The notes: generated from the sequence alone by a model not told the origin. A DNA stretch of 64,000 bases from Chthoniobacteraceae bacterium (GCA_028293625.1 JAQGOL010000042.1:278835-342834); one strand, 5' to 3'; positions 48,802 to 59,312 are shown, counted from the stretch's first letter. Made by a program: numbers and translations.

Positions 48802-50361
48802 ATGAAACCTTCCCACTCTTTGCCTTCACGACGGGATTTTTTATTGGATGTCGGGCGGGGAATGATCACGGCGACGGTTGGCTTTGGCATGGCCCGCGAA
48901 CTCGGCCTTGCCACGGCTTTGGGGGACGAGGCACCGTCACGGCTCGAATTCGGAGCACTCGAGCCGCTTGTTGGGATGATGCAGGATACGCCGGTTGCAA
49001 AGCTGCTTCCTCTATTGCTTAAACAATTGCGCTCAGGCACTGAGCTGCAGCAACTCGTCGCCGCGGGTGCACTCGCAAATGCACGCACATTCGGCGGCGA
49101 GGATTATGTCGGCTTTCATACGATGATGGCGCTTGCACCGGCTTATCACATGGCCCGGGAACTCCCTGCCGCGCAGCAGCCACTGCCTGTTTTCAAAGTT
49201 CTCTATCGCAATACAAACCGCATCCAGGAATGTGGCGGAAAAGAACACGAGGTTTTGCGGCCGGTGCTGGCGGCCGAGGCAAGCCCGTCGACAAATCGAG
49301 GCGAATGGCTGCGCGATGCGGTGCGTGGCAAAGATGTGGTACGCGCCGAAGCCGCATTTATGGCAGTCGCCGGCACGCCCGAGGATGCGCTCGACGCGCT
49401 GCTCTATGAGGTGCACGACGATACGGAAGTCCATCGTGTCGTCCTCCCATATCGTGCATGGGATTTACTCGGCCTGATTGGACGTGACCACGCCACGACC
49501 CTGCTCCGGCAGTCAGTCCGTTATTGTGTAAAAGCGGAAAAGCAATGGGCCGGCAACGGCTCGCGCGAATTGCTGCCAAGACTGATGGAAGAACACAAAC
49601 TTCTCGGAGCCAACCCCGGGACGCGCGTGGCCGAGGATCAATGGATTGAGCAACTAAGCATGACGTTTTTTAAGTCGACACCCGAACAAGCCGCCTCGGC
49701 TGCCGCCGCCGCGCTCGCCGAAGGAATGTCGCCCGACGCGGTCGGTGAAGCGATTTCGCTGACTGCCAATCAACTGATCCTGCGCGATCACGGCCGCACG
49801 CCGGCCATGGAGGTTGCCGGCAAACCGATCGGAAGCACACATGGCGATTCAATCGGCGTTCACGCCTGTGATTCCGCGGGCGCATGGCGCAATCTGGCGC
49901 GGGTGGCACGGCCACGAAATACCTTCGCCTGCCTGATTCTTGGCGCCTACCAGGTCGCGCTCGATCGCACCAATCGCGGCGGCGATTTTGTGAACTGGGA
50001 GCCGCTCCCCCTTACCCGCCATGTGGGTGAAGTCAAGGCGACTGACCAGGGCGCGCTGCTGGGCGACCTCAACGAAGCGATCCGCGGCAATTTGCAAGGT
50101 CGCGCCAGTGGAATCGTACAGCGTTATGGCCAGCTCGGCCACGATCCGAGTGCCGTTTTCGATCTGCTTCGCCGTTACGCCATCAGCGAGGATGGCGCAT
50201 TGCACGGGGAGAAATTCTTTCGCACTACCTCCGAGGAATTCGCCGCGAGCCGCCCCGCTTTCAAGTGGCGTCAGCTTTGCGCCCTTGCGCGGGTTACGGC
50301 CAGCGAATACGGCCGCCCGGCCCCCGGGATGGCGGAAGCGTATGAGCTGCTAAAAAGCTGA
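48802..50361 (+). CDS. Tat-exported protein of unknown function
   Basis: 519 residues. The N-terminus MKPSHSLPSRRDFLLDVGRG followed by a hydrophobic stretch is a twin-arginine signal (Arg9-Arg10, S-R-R-D-F-L). The mature part is rich in helices (LLPLLLKQLRSGTELQQLVAAGALA; EDYVGFHTMMALAPAYHMA; GRDHATTLLRQSVRYCV). I recognise no family; Tat export suggests that it folds, possibly with a cofactor, before transport. Several His, Glu and Asp residues in the GGEDYVGFH and IGVHACDSAG segments might bind metal, but this is not established. The ATG at 48802 is chosen because it starts the Tat signal; GGAGAA precedes it. It lies 217 bp after the LTD/CotH gene. Confidence 0.8.
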   Translation: MKPSHSLPSRRDFLLDVGRGMITATVGFGMARELGLATALGDEAPSRLEFGALEPLVGMMQDTPVAKLLPLLLKQLRSGTELQQLVAAGALANARTFGGEDYVGFHTMMALAPAYHMARELPAAQQPLPVFKVLYRNTNRIQECGGKEHEVLRPVLAAEASPSTNRGEWLRDAVRGKDVVRAEAAFMAVAGTPEDALDALLYEVHDDTEVHRVVLPYRAWDLLGLIGRDHATTLLRQSVRYCVKAEKQWAGNGSRELLPRLMEEHKLLGANPGTRVAEDQWIEQLSMTFFKSTPEQAASAAAAALAEGMSPDAVGEAISLTANQLILRDHGRTPAMEVAGKPIGSTHGDSIGVHACDSAGAWRNLARVARPRNTFACLILGAYQVALDRTNRGGDFVNWEPLPLTRHVGEVKATDQGALLGDLNEAIRGNLQGRASGIVQRYGQLGHDPSAVFDLLRRYAISEDGALHGEKFFRTTSEEFAASRPAFKWRQLCALARVTASEYGRPAPGMAEAYELLKS

Positions 50362-50425
50362 CGCCAGGCGAGCCGGACGTCGCTCTGTCCGAAATAGATC
50401 GCACACCGGCTTCCGCGGTATCTCC

Positions 50426-53400
50426 TTAGCGACCCGACGGTTTCACAAACCTGGAGGCTTCCACCTCGAGCACAATGCCCTCCGGCCAGCCGGCAGGATA
50501 GATTTTGTCCGACACGCTGGGTCGCCTGAACCATTTAAACGCCGTGCCTGCGGCGCCAGCCTGGTTCAATTCAAAGAGCAAAGTGCCTGAGAGCAATCCT
50601 CTCTTTTTATAAAGAAGCACGAACACCGGCAGCTCGTTCTCTTTTGAAAGCGCGTTGCCATAGCTGATGGACGAACCGTCGGCCAGCTTGCCCGTAAGGC
50701 GGACCGTGCCGTTTGAGGCGATTTTCGCCGAGCCCAAACCGTCTGTGTGAGGGAATGCTGTCACCCCATTGTTAGGCGAGTCACCGGCCAGAAACTGCAC
50801 TGTGTACTGGCCCTTGCCATTTTGAGGATCCATCAGCTCTGTCGGCACATTCATTAACGGCGGAACCGGGTTTTTCTTCGCGGTATAAAGGGCGCGATCC
50901 GCGTGTTCAAGAAGGGCGACAATCGCCGCGCCCTGGGTGATTGAGCCGGTAATGCGCTCAGACCCGGGAGTCACATCCAAATTCAACTTAAGCTGCCCAA
51001 GCAGAAGAGCCGCGGCCACCGGACCCTTGCGAAGTTCCAGCGTGCTGGCGGCTCCAAATCGCGCACTGCCATCCTTGGAGAAGACTCCTTTCAGCGGGAA
51101 GATTGTCCCGCTGAGGGTCAGCTTTCCGGTAAAACTTCCCGTAGGAAGAACTGCGAGGCTGATGAGCCCTTCATGATCAATCGGACTGAGTGACTCGGCT
51201 GTCGCGGTCAGCAATCCATTGTAATTGCCCGCAAACGCCGGCCGCAGCTGCACAAAGGTGAACGTGCGGGAAATCGCCGGCGAAGGATTATTAAAAAGAT
51301 CATAAGCAGTCACAACAGCCGTGTTCACTCCGGTTTCAGGCACGGTGGAAAGTGTCCAAAGAAAATCGCCGGTCACCGTGGAAGGCGTCACAGTTTGCGC
51401 AACCGCTCCGTTTAAGCTGACCTCGACTCTCGCCACCGCGCGATCGTCCGTGGCATGGCCGCTAAAAAGCATCTCTCCGGCAGTGACTTTCTGGCCGGCC
51501 TTGGGGCTGGTCAAAGTCAACGTGGGTGCCACCAGATCGCGCACCGTCACGGTGAAGGTTCCGGTGCTGATGTTGCCGGCCGAGTCTGTGGCGGTCACGT
51601 GCACTGTGGTGATTCCAATTGGGAAAGTGCTCCCGCTTGGTGGGACCGCGATGACGACGGGCACCGGATCGATCGGATCAGTCGCCGTTGCCGTGAAGGT
51701 TGCAACCGAGCCGGCAGCGCTTGCCGCTCCGATTGTTAGGTTCGCCGGCAGACTGAGAACGGGCGCCACCATATCGCGCACCGTTACTGTGAAACTTCCA
51801 TCACTTTGATTGCCCGCCAGGTCTGTCGCATGCACCAGCACCAACGTTGTTCCAATCGGGAAGAGCGTGCCGCTTTGGGGCGAGGAAACTACAACAGGCG
51901 CCGGATCGACGGCATCCAACGCGCTTGGAATAAACGTCACCACCGACCCGGCAGCGGTCGTTGCACCGACGACCAGATTGGCCGGCAGGCTTAACGTGGG
52001 CGCTGAGGTATCGCGGACAGTCACGGTAAAGCTCCCAGTGCTGCGATTTCCTGCCAGGTCCGTGGCAGTGAGCTGCACCATCGACGTTCCAATAGGGAAC
52101 AGACTTCCACTTTCCGGAACCGAAATAACCGCCGGCATGGCATCAACGAGGTCGCTTGCAATGGCGTTGAAGTTTACCGGTGCTCCGGCTGCACTCGTTG
52201 CTTCCACGATTACATTCTCGTGCGCGGCAATCATGGGGGCCGTTGTGTCGCTCACCTTGACGCTAAAAGTCGAAGTGCTGCTGTTCTCACTCGCGTCCTT
52301 TGCTGTGATTGTCACCATCGTGACTCCAAGCGGGAAGACCGTTCCGCTTTCGTGCGAGTAGGAAACAGCGGGCGCAACCTCGGAATTATCGGTCACCACG
52401 GCCGCTTCATACGTGACAACCGCTCCGGCGGCGCTTGCGGCCTCGGCGGTGACAGCGGCATGCAGCGCAATACTGGGCGCGGCGGTATCAATGCCGGCTC
52501 CCTGCAGCGCAATGTCGTAGACTGGTCTGACAGGGTCGCTGCTTATCAGGCGCAAGATCGCGGCCCGGCTCCCAAGTCTGGCCGGTGAGAACGTGAGCGA
52601 GAAGGTCGTCTGACCACCGGGAGGGAGAGTCGTGAGTATGCCTGCCGTATCGACCTGGAAGTCGCCCGGGTTTTCTCCGGTCATCACGACATCAGCAATG
52701 TTCAACAACGCGGCTCCCGTGTTCTTTACAACAAACACTTTTGAGGCACTTCCCGCGCCCGTGTTCTGGTTGTTAAAAGCGACTGCCGGAGTTCCATGCA
52801 CCAGCACCACGTTATGAAATCCCGTCGTCGAAATAGCCTGCACATCCGTTAAGCCGCCAGGGATAGTCCCCTGACCATAACGATCGTCGCCCCAGGCAAC
52901 CACGGTCCCGTCACTTTTCAGTGCCAAAGTGTGATACTCGCCCGCGGCGATGGCCTGCACGCCCGTCAACCCGGCAGGCACAGTCGTCTGACCAAAATCG
53001 TTATTTCCCCAGGCAACCACCGTCCCATCGCTCTTTAACGCAACGGAGTGGGATCCACCCGCGGCAACCGCCTGAACTCCAGCGAGTCCGGGGGGCACGC
53101 TCGTTTCGCCACTGCCATTATTTCCCCACGCCACAACGGTCGCATCGTTCCTGAGAGCCACTGTGTGGTAAGCGCCACCTGCGATTGCCTGGACGCCTGC
53201 CAATCCCGCCGGCACATTTGTTTGTCCCAATGTGTTGTCGCCCCAGGCCGACACGGATCCGTCGTTCTTTAATGCCACGGTATGAATTCCACCCGCCGAG
53301 ATCGCGCGCACCGCGGCCAGTCCGGCCGGTACCGTGCATTGTCCTTTTTCGTTATTGCCCCAAGCCGCGACAGCGCCGTCGCTTTTCAAAACCACGCTGT

Positions 53401-56400
53401 GTCGAGCGCCTGCGGAGATGGCCTGGATCTGGAACAAGCCGATCGGCACACTGGCCTGGCCGTATTCGTCGCGACCCCATGCCACCACGCGCCCCTCGCT
53501 CGTAAGCGCGAGCGTGTGGTTGCCGCCCGCTGAAACGGATTTTACCCCGGTCAGACCGGCAGGCACGGTTGTTTGTCCCGCGTTATTATAGCCCCAGGCA
53601 AACACGCTGCCGGCCAGCGATTTTCCCAGAGGCTGTTCAATGGCTATCTGAGGCTGTCCCACGACCGTTACGATAAAGTTTTTTGTCGACAAGTTGTTTG
53701 CCGCATCCCGGGCGGTCATGGTGACGGTGGTAACGCCCAGGGGGAAAATCGTGCCGCTTTTCTGGGAGTAACTGATCGAAGGGTTTGCCGTTACAACGTC
53801 GCTGGCGCTCCCGGCTGCATAGTAGACGGCCGTACCGAGTGAATTACTTGTCTCCACGGTCACATCGGCATGAGCCGCCAGCACCGGAGCTGTGGTGTCG
53901 CTCACTGTGACGGTAAAAGTCCCGGTGCCCACGTTGTTTGCGGCATCGGTTGCAGTCGTCGTCACTGTTGTGATTCCAATGGGAAAAAGGGTGCCGCTCG
54001 CTTTGGAATAAATAATCGCCGGGCTCAGGGTCACCAGATCGGTCGCGCTGCCGGCCGGATAGTTGACAAACGCTCCGGCGGCGCCTGCGGCTTCCGCGAC
54101 GACGTTTGGTTGCTTGACGACCATGGGCGCCGTGGTGTCGCTCACAGTCACTTTAAATGACGAGGTGCTCGTGTTTCCGGCTGTGTCCGTGGCGGTTACG
54201 ATCACCGTTGTCACTCCAATGGGGAAAAGAGTGCCGCTGTTCCTGGAGTAAGTGAGGAGCGGTGCGGTGCCGGAGTTGTCAGTTGCCACCGCAGCGCCAT
54301 AGGTCACATTTGCTCCCGCGCTGCCTGTTGCTTCAACCGGTCCCACATTGGGATGGATGGCAATGACAGGAAGGCCGGTATCAATGCCTGTGCCGCTGAG
54401 GGGGATCGTCGTTACTGGCGTGGTCGCGTCGTTGCTCGCGACGAGCAGATTCGCGAGACGACTGCCCAAAGCGCCGGGCTTGAACGTGACGGTCAAAGTG
54501 GTTTGCCCGCCGACCGGGATGCTCCCCGCCATTCCGGTTGTGTTGACACTAAATTCCCCGGGCGATCCACCCGCGATTGTCGCGCTGGTGATGTTCAGCA
54601 TGGCGCTGCCCGTATTCCTGAGCACAAACGTTTTGGCGGCGCCGCTGTCGCCTACATTCTCACTTCCCAAACCCACGGCGGAACCAACACGCGTCAACGC
54701 GATGGAGTGATCGGCTCCGGCGGCAATGGCCTGCACGCCGGCCAGAACATCGGGTGCGGCTGCCTGGTTTCGTCCCCAATTGACAAAAGTTCCATCGCGC
54801 TTCAGTGCCATGCCGTGGGAGCCGGCAGCGGCGATCGCTTGCACGCCGGTCAATCCGGGAGGGATATTTGTTTCGTTGGTGAAATTATTGCCCCAGGCCA
54901 CGATGGTGCCATCCGCTTTAAGCGCCACGGTGAAGTCATCGCCGGCCGCTAGCGCCTGGACATTTGCCAGGCCAACGGGAACGTTTTGCTGTCCGTGAAC
55001 ATTCCCTCCCCACATCACCACCGTGCCGTCGGTTTTTAACGCGGCCGTATGATGCCAGCCCGCCACCACCGACCGGACACCGGTTAGACCAGCGGGAACG
55101 GTTGCCTGGCCCTGGTCGTTATCGCCCCAGGCAACCACGGTGCCATCGCGTTTGACGGCGAGACTGTGAAAGACGCCGGCGCCAATCGCCTGTACGTCTC
55201 CCAAATCGGCAGGCACGTTTCGCTGGCCACGCCCATTGTCGCCCCACGTCACAATGGTTCCATCATTCTTTAAGGCCATACTATGAAACACGCCCGCCGC
55301 GATGGCGCGCACTTCATTCAAACCGACCGGAATGTTGCCCTGGCCAAAGTCATTGTCACCCCATGCCACCACCGTGCCATCGCCTCTGAGTGCGAGCGTA
55401 TGCTGGCCGGTCGCTGAAATCGCCTGCACATTTGTCAGCCCGACGGGAACCGTCACCTGGCCAAAATCGTTGCTGCCCCATGCCACGATTGCATCCACAC
55501 TCGGCGTCGGCGTCCCGGGCGGCTGCTCAATGGCAAGGTGCGCGAGGCCCGCCACGGTGATTGTAAATGTCTGGGTGGACGTATTATTGGCCGCGTCTTT
55601 TGCCGTGATGATCACCGTGGTGACACCGATGGGAAAAAGGGTTCCGCTTGCCTTGGAATAACTAATCGACGGACTCGGCGTGACCGCGTCGCTGGCGGTG
55701 CCGGCCGAATAGCTGACCAGAGCGCCGGTCTCATTAACGGCCTGCGCGGTGACGTTTGCATGCGCGGCAATGACGGGAGCTGTGGTATCACGCACCGTTA
55801 CAGTAAATGTCCCGGTTCCCGTATTGGCGGCGGCGTCCGTGGCTGTGATGGTCACGGTGGTGATTCCGATAGGGAAAACCGTTCCGCTTGCCTTGGAATA
55901 AGTAATACCGGGATTTGCAGTCACTATATCGCCCGCGCTTGCCGGGCTATAACTAACCGCGGCACCCGAAGCGTCGGTTGCTTCCGCCGTGACATTGGCA
56001 TGGGCGGCAACCACGGGCGGCGTCGTATCGCGCACCGTCACCGTGAACGTGGAATTGCTGGCGTTTCCGCTGGCATCCCTGGCGGTGATGATCACGGTGG
56101 TTACTCCAAGCGGGAAAACTGTGTTGCTTGCCTTGGAATAAGTAATTACCGGCGCGGCGTCTAAATCATCCGTCGCTGCCGCCGCGGCATAGGAGACGAT
56201 AGCCCCGCCGGCGCTGTTCGCCTCAAAAGGTCCCAGATTGGCGTGCGTGGCGATAACGGGGGGTGTGGTGTCGATCCCCTCGCCGGTTAACGTGATGTCA
56301 TAAGCTGGCCTCGCACTATTGTTGGTGATGCGCAACGTGGTGGAGCGGCTGCCGAGTGCCGCGGGTGTAAAATTGACATTCACCAAGGCCTGGCCACCGG

Positions 56401-58711
56401 GCGCAATACTGTTTGGCAGTCCGCCAAGAATGAAATCCGCCGCGTTTCCGCCAAGGAAGCTGATTCCTGAAAAATTCAGGGGCGCGGTGCCTGTGTTCCT
56501 GAGAACAAAGGTTTTGATCGCGCTGATCGATCCCACTTTTTGTCCCCCAAACGCGGCGATTGGCGCGAGGCGCGTTAAGGCCAGTGAGCGCCGTAAACCT
56601 GCGGCAATGGCTTGCACGTTGGCCAGACCGGCGGGAACGGTTGCCTGGCCAAATGCGTTGTCCCCCCAGCTGACCACCGTGCCGTCTTTCTTGAGCGCCA
56701 GAACGTGACCATCCCCCATCGCGATACTTTGGACTCCGCTTAATCCCGCTGGCACCTTGGACTCGCCGTAGATAGCGAAGCCCCAAACAACCACGGTGCC
56801 GTCGCTCTTCAAGCCTGCGACAGTCCGCGCTCCCGCCGCGATGGCCTGCACATCAGTTGTCCCAACCGGCATATCCGACGGCGAGGATCCCCAGCTGATA
56901 ATACTTCCATCGGTCTTCAGCGCCACGCTGTAATCGGAACTTGCGGCTATCGCCATTACATTGGTCAGTCCGGCCGGCACGATGCTCTGAGAGGTTCCAA
57001 CACCTCCCCATGCGACGACGGTGCCATCGTTCCTGAGAGCGAGCGTGTGATAATTTCCTGCTGCTATTGACTTAACATTCGTTAGCACCACCGGGACATT
57101 GGTCTGGCCGAAGTTGTTACCTCCCCAGGCAACCACCGTACCATTGCTTCGCAACGCGACTGAGTGCGATTCCCCCGCTGCAATGGCCGTCACCCCCGCC
57201 AGTCCGGCAGGAATATTCGTTTGCCCCACACTGTTGGAACCCCACGCAACAACGGTGCCGTCACTTTTCAAGCCGAGATTATGAGAAGACCCGGCGGCAA
57301 TCGATTGCACGCCGGTGACTCCGGCCGGCAAAATGGCCGTTCCATCCTGATTGGAACCCCAGCCGGTCAGCGAAGTGGCGCCACCAAGCACCGTCCCAAC
57401 GGGTTGTTCAACAAGAAGAGCCGGAGCCGGATCCGTGCCGACGCCGCTTAAAGCGATATAAAACTCCGACGCCAGGCTATCATTATTTGATAAGCGAAAT
57501 ACTGCCTTACGTACGTTTGATGATTTCGGTTTAAAAGTAACCGTAAACGTCGCGCTTGCGCCCGGGGCGACCACCGTGGGCAGGTCGGCAAGATCGACGC
57601 TGAAATCCTCAGAGTTGGCCCCCGTAATCGTGGCGCCGGTAATATTCAACACCCCGAGACCGCTGTTTTTTACGGTGAAACTCTTCGTTGGGCTCTGGCT
57701 TCCGACATCGATCGAGCCGAAAGCCGCGCTGGCTTCACCACGGATCGCAACGTCTTGAAATCCGCCTGCAGCAATGGATTGAACGCCTGTTAACGCAAGG
57801 GCGGTACTCGCCAAATTATAGTACGGGATTCCCCACGGCACCAGGGTGCCGTCATTTTTTAATGCCAGAGCATGTGATGCCCCGGCCGCCACCGCCTTCA
57901 CATCCGTCAATCCTTGCGGAACGGTCGCCTCGCCGGAACTGTTGCTCCCCCAGGCTACGACGGTGCCATCAAGCTTTACCACGAGACTAAGATCCGAACT
58001 CGTCGCGATCGCCTTGCCCTGCGTCAGGCCGGCCGGCAGCGGCAAAAAAGTGCCGCTTGAGTCCCATGCAAGGACGGTGCCATCCCGCTTTAAGGCTAGG
58101 CTGCGGCCCGGAGCTAGCGCGATGGTTTCAATATTCGTGAGCCCGGCGGGAATTTGTGCCGTGCCGAAGTTGCCCCAGGCAACGAGGGTCCCATCCTCCT
58201 TCAGCGCTACCGAACACCTGCTGCTCGCACCCACTGCGCGGACTCCGCTAAGCCCGGCAGGTACGTTTGTTTGACCAGCGCTATTATCCCCCCAGGCAAC
58301 AACCGTACCATCGTTTTTAAGAGCAAGTACATGCCCATCGCCCGTCGCGACCCCTTTCACCCCAGTCAAACCTGCCGGTACATTTAACTGCCCAAACGGA
58401 TTTGAACCCCATACTGCAAAGGTGCCATCGCGTTTTAGGGCAATAGTAACGTACCTGTCTGTAGAAACCATTTGGACATCCGTTAATCCAGCCGGCGGAG
58501 GAGTTAAGCCGCCCGGGCTGTTGCCCCACGCCACAACCAGCCCGCCGCCTACCAGCGGTGTGCCAAGTGGTTGTTCAATAACGAGTTGCGGCAAAGCTGC
58601 TTGCGACTCAAAACTCGTTGCCAGCAATGCGATGAACGCCATCGCCGCGGGTGCAAGTATCCTGGAAGTGCGTGCAGTAATGAATACGGCAAGCCAGCAA
58701 AAAATGTTCAT
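50426..58711 (-). CDS. Giant exported RCC1/ASH/HYR repeat protein
   Basis: 2761 residues from the ATG at 58709-58711. The signal peptide is ILAPAAMAFIALLATSFESQA. Four super-units each begin with an (L/I)xxEQPxGT motif: RCC1 block 1 (45-325) and ASH-like domain 1 (325-427); RCC1 block 2 (437-714), ASH 2, three HYR (814-1057); RCC1 block 3 (1070-1340), ASH 3, three HYR (1447-1687); RCC1 block 4 (1700-1974), ASH 4, five HYR (2077-2394). An Ig-like domain and a 270-residue C-terminal beta domain follow. By eye each RCC1 block holds seven repeats of about 39 residues (DGTVVAWGxNxxGQ). It is probably a secreted or surface adhesin or scaffold. No sorting signal is recognised. Confidence 0.92.
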   Translation of the reverse strand: MNIFCWLAVFITARTSRILAPAAMAFIALLATSFESQAALPQLVIEQPLGTPLVGGGLVVAWGNSPGGLTPPPAGLTDVQMVSTDRYVTIALKRDGTFAVWGSNPFGQLNVPAGLTGVKGVATGDGHVLALKNDGTVVAWGDNSAGQTNVPAGLSGVRAVGASSRCSVALKEDGTLVAWGNFGTAQIPAGLTNIETIALAPGRSLALKRDGTVLAWDSSGTFLPLPAGLTQGKAIATSSDLSLVVKLDGTVVAWGSNSSGEATVPQGLTDVKAVAAGASHALALKNDGTLVPWGIPYYNLASTALALTGVQSIAAGGFQDVAIRGEASAAFGSIDVGSQSPTKSFTVKNSGLGVLNITGATITGANSEDFSVDLADLPTVVAPGASATFTVTFKPKSSNVRKAVFRLSNNDSLASEFYIALSGVGTDPAPALLVEQPVGTVLGGATSLTGWGSNQDGTAILPAGVTGVQSIAAGSSHNLGLKSDGTVVAWGSNSVGQTNIPAGLAGVTAIAAGESHSVALRSNGTVVAWGGNNFGQTNVPVVLTNVKSIAAGNYHTLALRNDGTVVAWGGVGTSQSIVPAGLTNVMAIAASSDYSVALKTDGSIISWGSSPSDMPVGTTDVQAIAAGARTVAGLKSDGTVVVWGFAIYGESKVPAGLSGVQSIAMGDGHVLALKKDGTVVSWGDNAFGQATVPAGLANVQAIAAGLRRSLALTRLAPIAAFGGQKVGSISAIKTFVLRNTGTAPLNFSGISFLGGNAADFILGGLPNSIAPGGQALVNVNFTPAALGSRSTTLRITNNSARPAYDITLTGEGIDTTPPVIATHANLGPFEANSAGGAIVSYAAAAATDDLDAAPVITYSKASNTVFPLGVTTVIITARDASGNASNSTFTVTVRDTTPPVVAAHANVTAEATDASGAAVSYSPASAGDIVTANPGITYSKASGTVFPIGITTVTITATDAAANTGTGTFTVTVRDTTAPVIAAHANVTAQAVNETGALVSYSAGTASDAVTPSPSISYSKASGTLFPIGVTTVIITAKDAANNTSTQTFTITVAGLAHLAIEQPPGTPTPSVDAIVAWGSNDFGQVTVPVGLTNVQAISATGQHTLALRGDGTVVAWGDNDFGQGNIPVGLNEVRAIAAGVFHSMALKNDGTIVTWGDNGRGQRNVPADLGDVQAIGAGVFHSLAVKRDGTVVAWGDNDQGQATVPAGLTGVRSVVAGWHHTAALKTDGTVVMWGGNVHGQQNVPVGLANVQALAAGDDFTVALKADGTIVAWGNNFTNETNIPPGLTGVQAIAAAGSHGMALKRDGTFVNWGRNQAAAPDVLAGVQAIAAGADHSIALTRVGSAVGLGSENVGDSGAAKTFVLRNTGSAMLNITSATIAGGSPGEFSVNTTGMAGSIPVGGQTTLTVTFKPGALGSRLANLLVASNDATTPVTTIPLSGTGIDTGLPVIAIHPNVGPVEATGSAGANVTYGAAVATDNSGTAPLLTYSRNSGTLFPIGVTTVIVTATDTAGNTSTSSFKVTVSDTTAPMVVKQPNVVAEAAGAAGAFVNYPAGSATDLVTLSPAIIYSKASGTLFPIGITTVTTTATDAANNVGTGTFTVTVSDTTAPVLAAHADVTVETSNSLGTAVYYAAGSASDVVTANPSISYSQKSGTIFPLGVTTVTMTARDAANNLSTKNFIVTVVGQPQIAIEQPLGKSLAGSVFAWGYNNAGQTTVPAGLTGVKSVSAGGNHTLALTSEGRVVAWGRDEYGQASVPIGLFQIQAISAGARHSVVLKSDGAVAAWGNNEKGQCTVPAGLAAVRAISAGGIHTVALKNDGSVSAWGDNTLGQTNVPAGLAGVQAIAGGAYHTVALRNDATVVAWGNNGSGETSVPPGLAGVQAVAAGGSHSVALKSDGTVVAWGNNDFGQTTVPAGLTGVQAIAAGEYHTLALKSDGTVVAWGDDRYGQGTIPGGLTDVQAISTTGFHNVVLVHGTPAVAFNNQNTGAGSASKVFVVKNTGAALLNIADVVMTGENPGDFQVDTAGILTTLPPGGQTTFSLTFSPARLGSRAAILRLISSDPVRPVYDIALQGAGIDTAAPSIALHAAVTAEAASAAGAVVTYEAAVVTDNSEVAPAVSYSHESGTVFPLGVTMVTITAKDASENSSTSTFSVKVSDTTAPMIAAHENVIVEATSAAGAPVNFNAIASDLVDAMPAVISVPESGSLFPIGTSMVQLTATDLAGNRSTGSFTVTVRDTSAPTLSLPANLVVGATTAAGSVVTFIPSALDAVDPAPVVVSSPQSGTLFPIGTTLVLVHATDLAGNQSDGSFTVTVRDMVAPVLSLPANLTIGAASAAGSVATFTATATDPIDPVPVVIAVPPSGSTFPIGITTVHVTATDSAGNISTGTFTVTVRDLVAPTLTLTSPKAGQKVTAGEMLFSGHATDDRAVARVEVSLNGAVAQTVTPSTVTGDFLWTLSTVPETGVNTAVVTAYDLFNNPSPAISRTFTFVQLRPAFAGNYNGLLTATAESLSPIDHEGLISLAVLPTGSFTGKLTLSGTIFPLKGVFSKDGSARFGAASTLELRKGPVAAALLLGQLKLNLDVTPGSERITGSITQGAAIVALLEHADRALYTAKKNPVPPLMNVPTELMDPQNGKGQYTVQFLAGDSPNNGVTAFPHTDGLGSAKIASNGTVRLTGKLADGSSISYGNALSKENELPVFVLLYKKRGLLSGTLLFELNQAGAAGTAFKWFRRPSVSDKIYPAGWPEGIVLEVEASRFVKPSGR
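50700..58600 (-). repeat. Internal repeats within the giant protein gene
   Basis: 28 RCC1 repeat units (about 117 bp each), four ASH units and eleven HYR units (about 240 bp each) make this stretch highly repetitive at the DNA level. The unit GTGGTTGCCTGGGG (minus strand: CCCCAGGCAACCAC) recurs many times. Such a locus is prone to recombination and to assembly collapse. Confidence 0.85.
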
Positions 58712-59312
58712 AAGACTCAAGGGGAAAAAAGGGCGTGGTATACAGGCGCAAAGCAACAACTCCAAAAACACGCGCCGAACGCGATCCAGAGGAGACACAA
58801 CGCCGCGGTGATGGGGAAAACAGCGTCCGGCGTTGGCGCCGCGCACGCTAACAGTGCACGTTAAGCTGTCAACAAACAGTTGCCCGCTCCGCGCTGAATA
58901 ATCTTCACTTTTTCAACCTTTCCATCTATCCGGCCGCAATCCCGCTGGGCGTGCCGGCCCCCTTTTTCGCCCTATCGTAACGCCGACGATCTCGAAATCC
59001 CCGTTCGGTTGGCCCCCGGGTTTGCCCCGGATCGGCGAAGTGATCGGGATACGATCGCCCGGTTTCCGCTTGAAACGCTCCAGGGTGATCCGTCCGGCGA
59101 TTGCCCAAGTTCACGTCCGACGCCACGCTTGTTTTTGTTCCGGGGCGAGAACGAACTCCGGCTACATCGCAAGGAGGCGCTAGCCGGAAATAGAAAGGCC
59201 GGGCTGCGGTTGCAGCAAAGTCGTCTAAGTAGGGGAACCGGACCTATCGACGCATTGGTTAACAAAAAAGTCTGCCTTGCCCCGGCTGCGATCTCTGCGA
59301 ATCTTGCGTCCT
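58712..59312. other. Intergenic region without a convincing gene
   Basis: 601 bp between the giant RCC1 gene and the thioredoxin-like gene, which diverge from it. Open frames here (58972-59265 minus; 59009-59551 plus) have Arg/Ser/Pro-rich, non-family-like translations. No tRNA, clear terminator or hairpin stands out. It must contain the promoters of both flanking genes; the C4/A6 leader of the giant gene is at 58721-58730. Confidence 0.6.
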
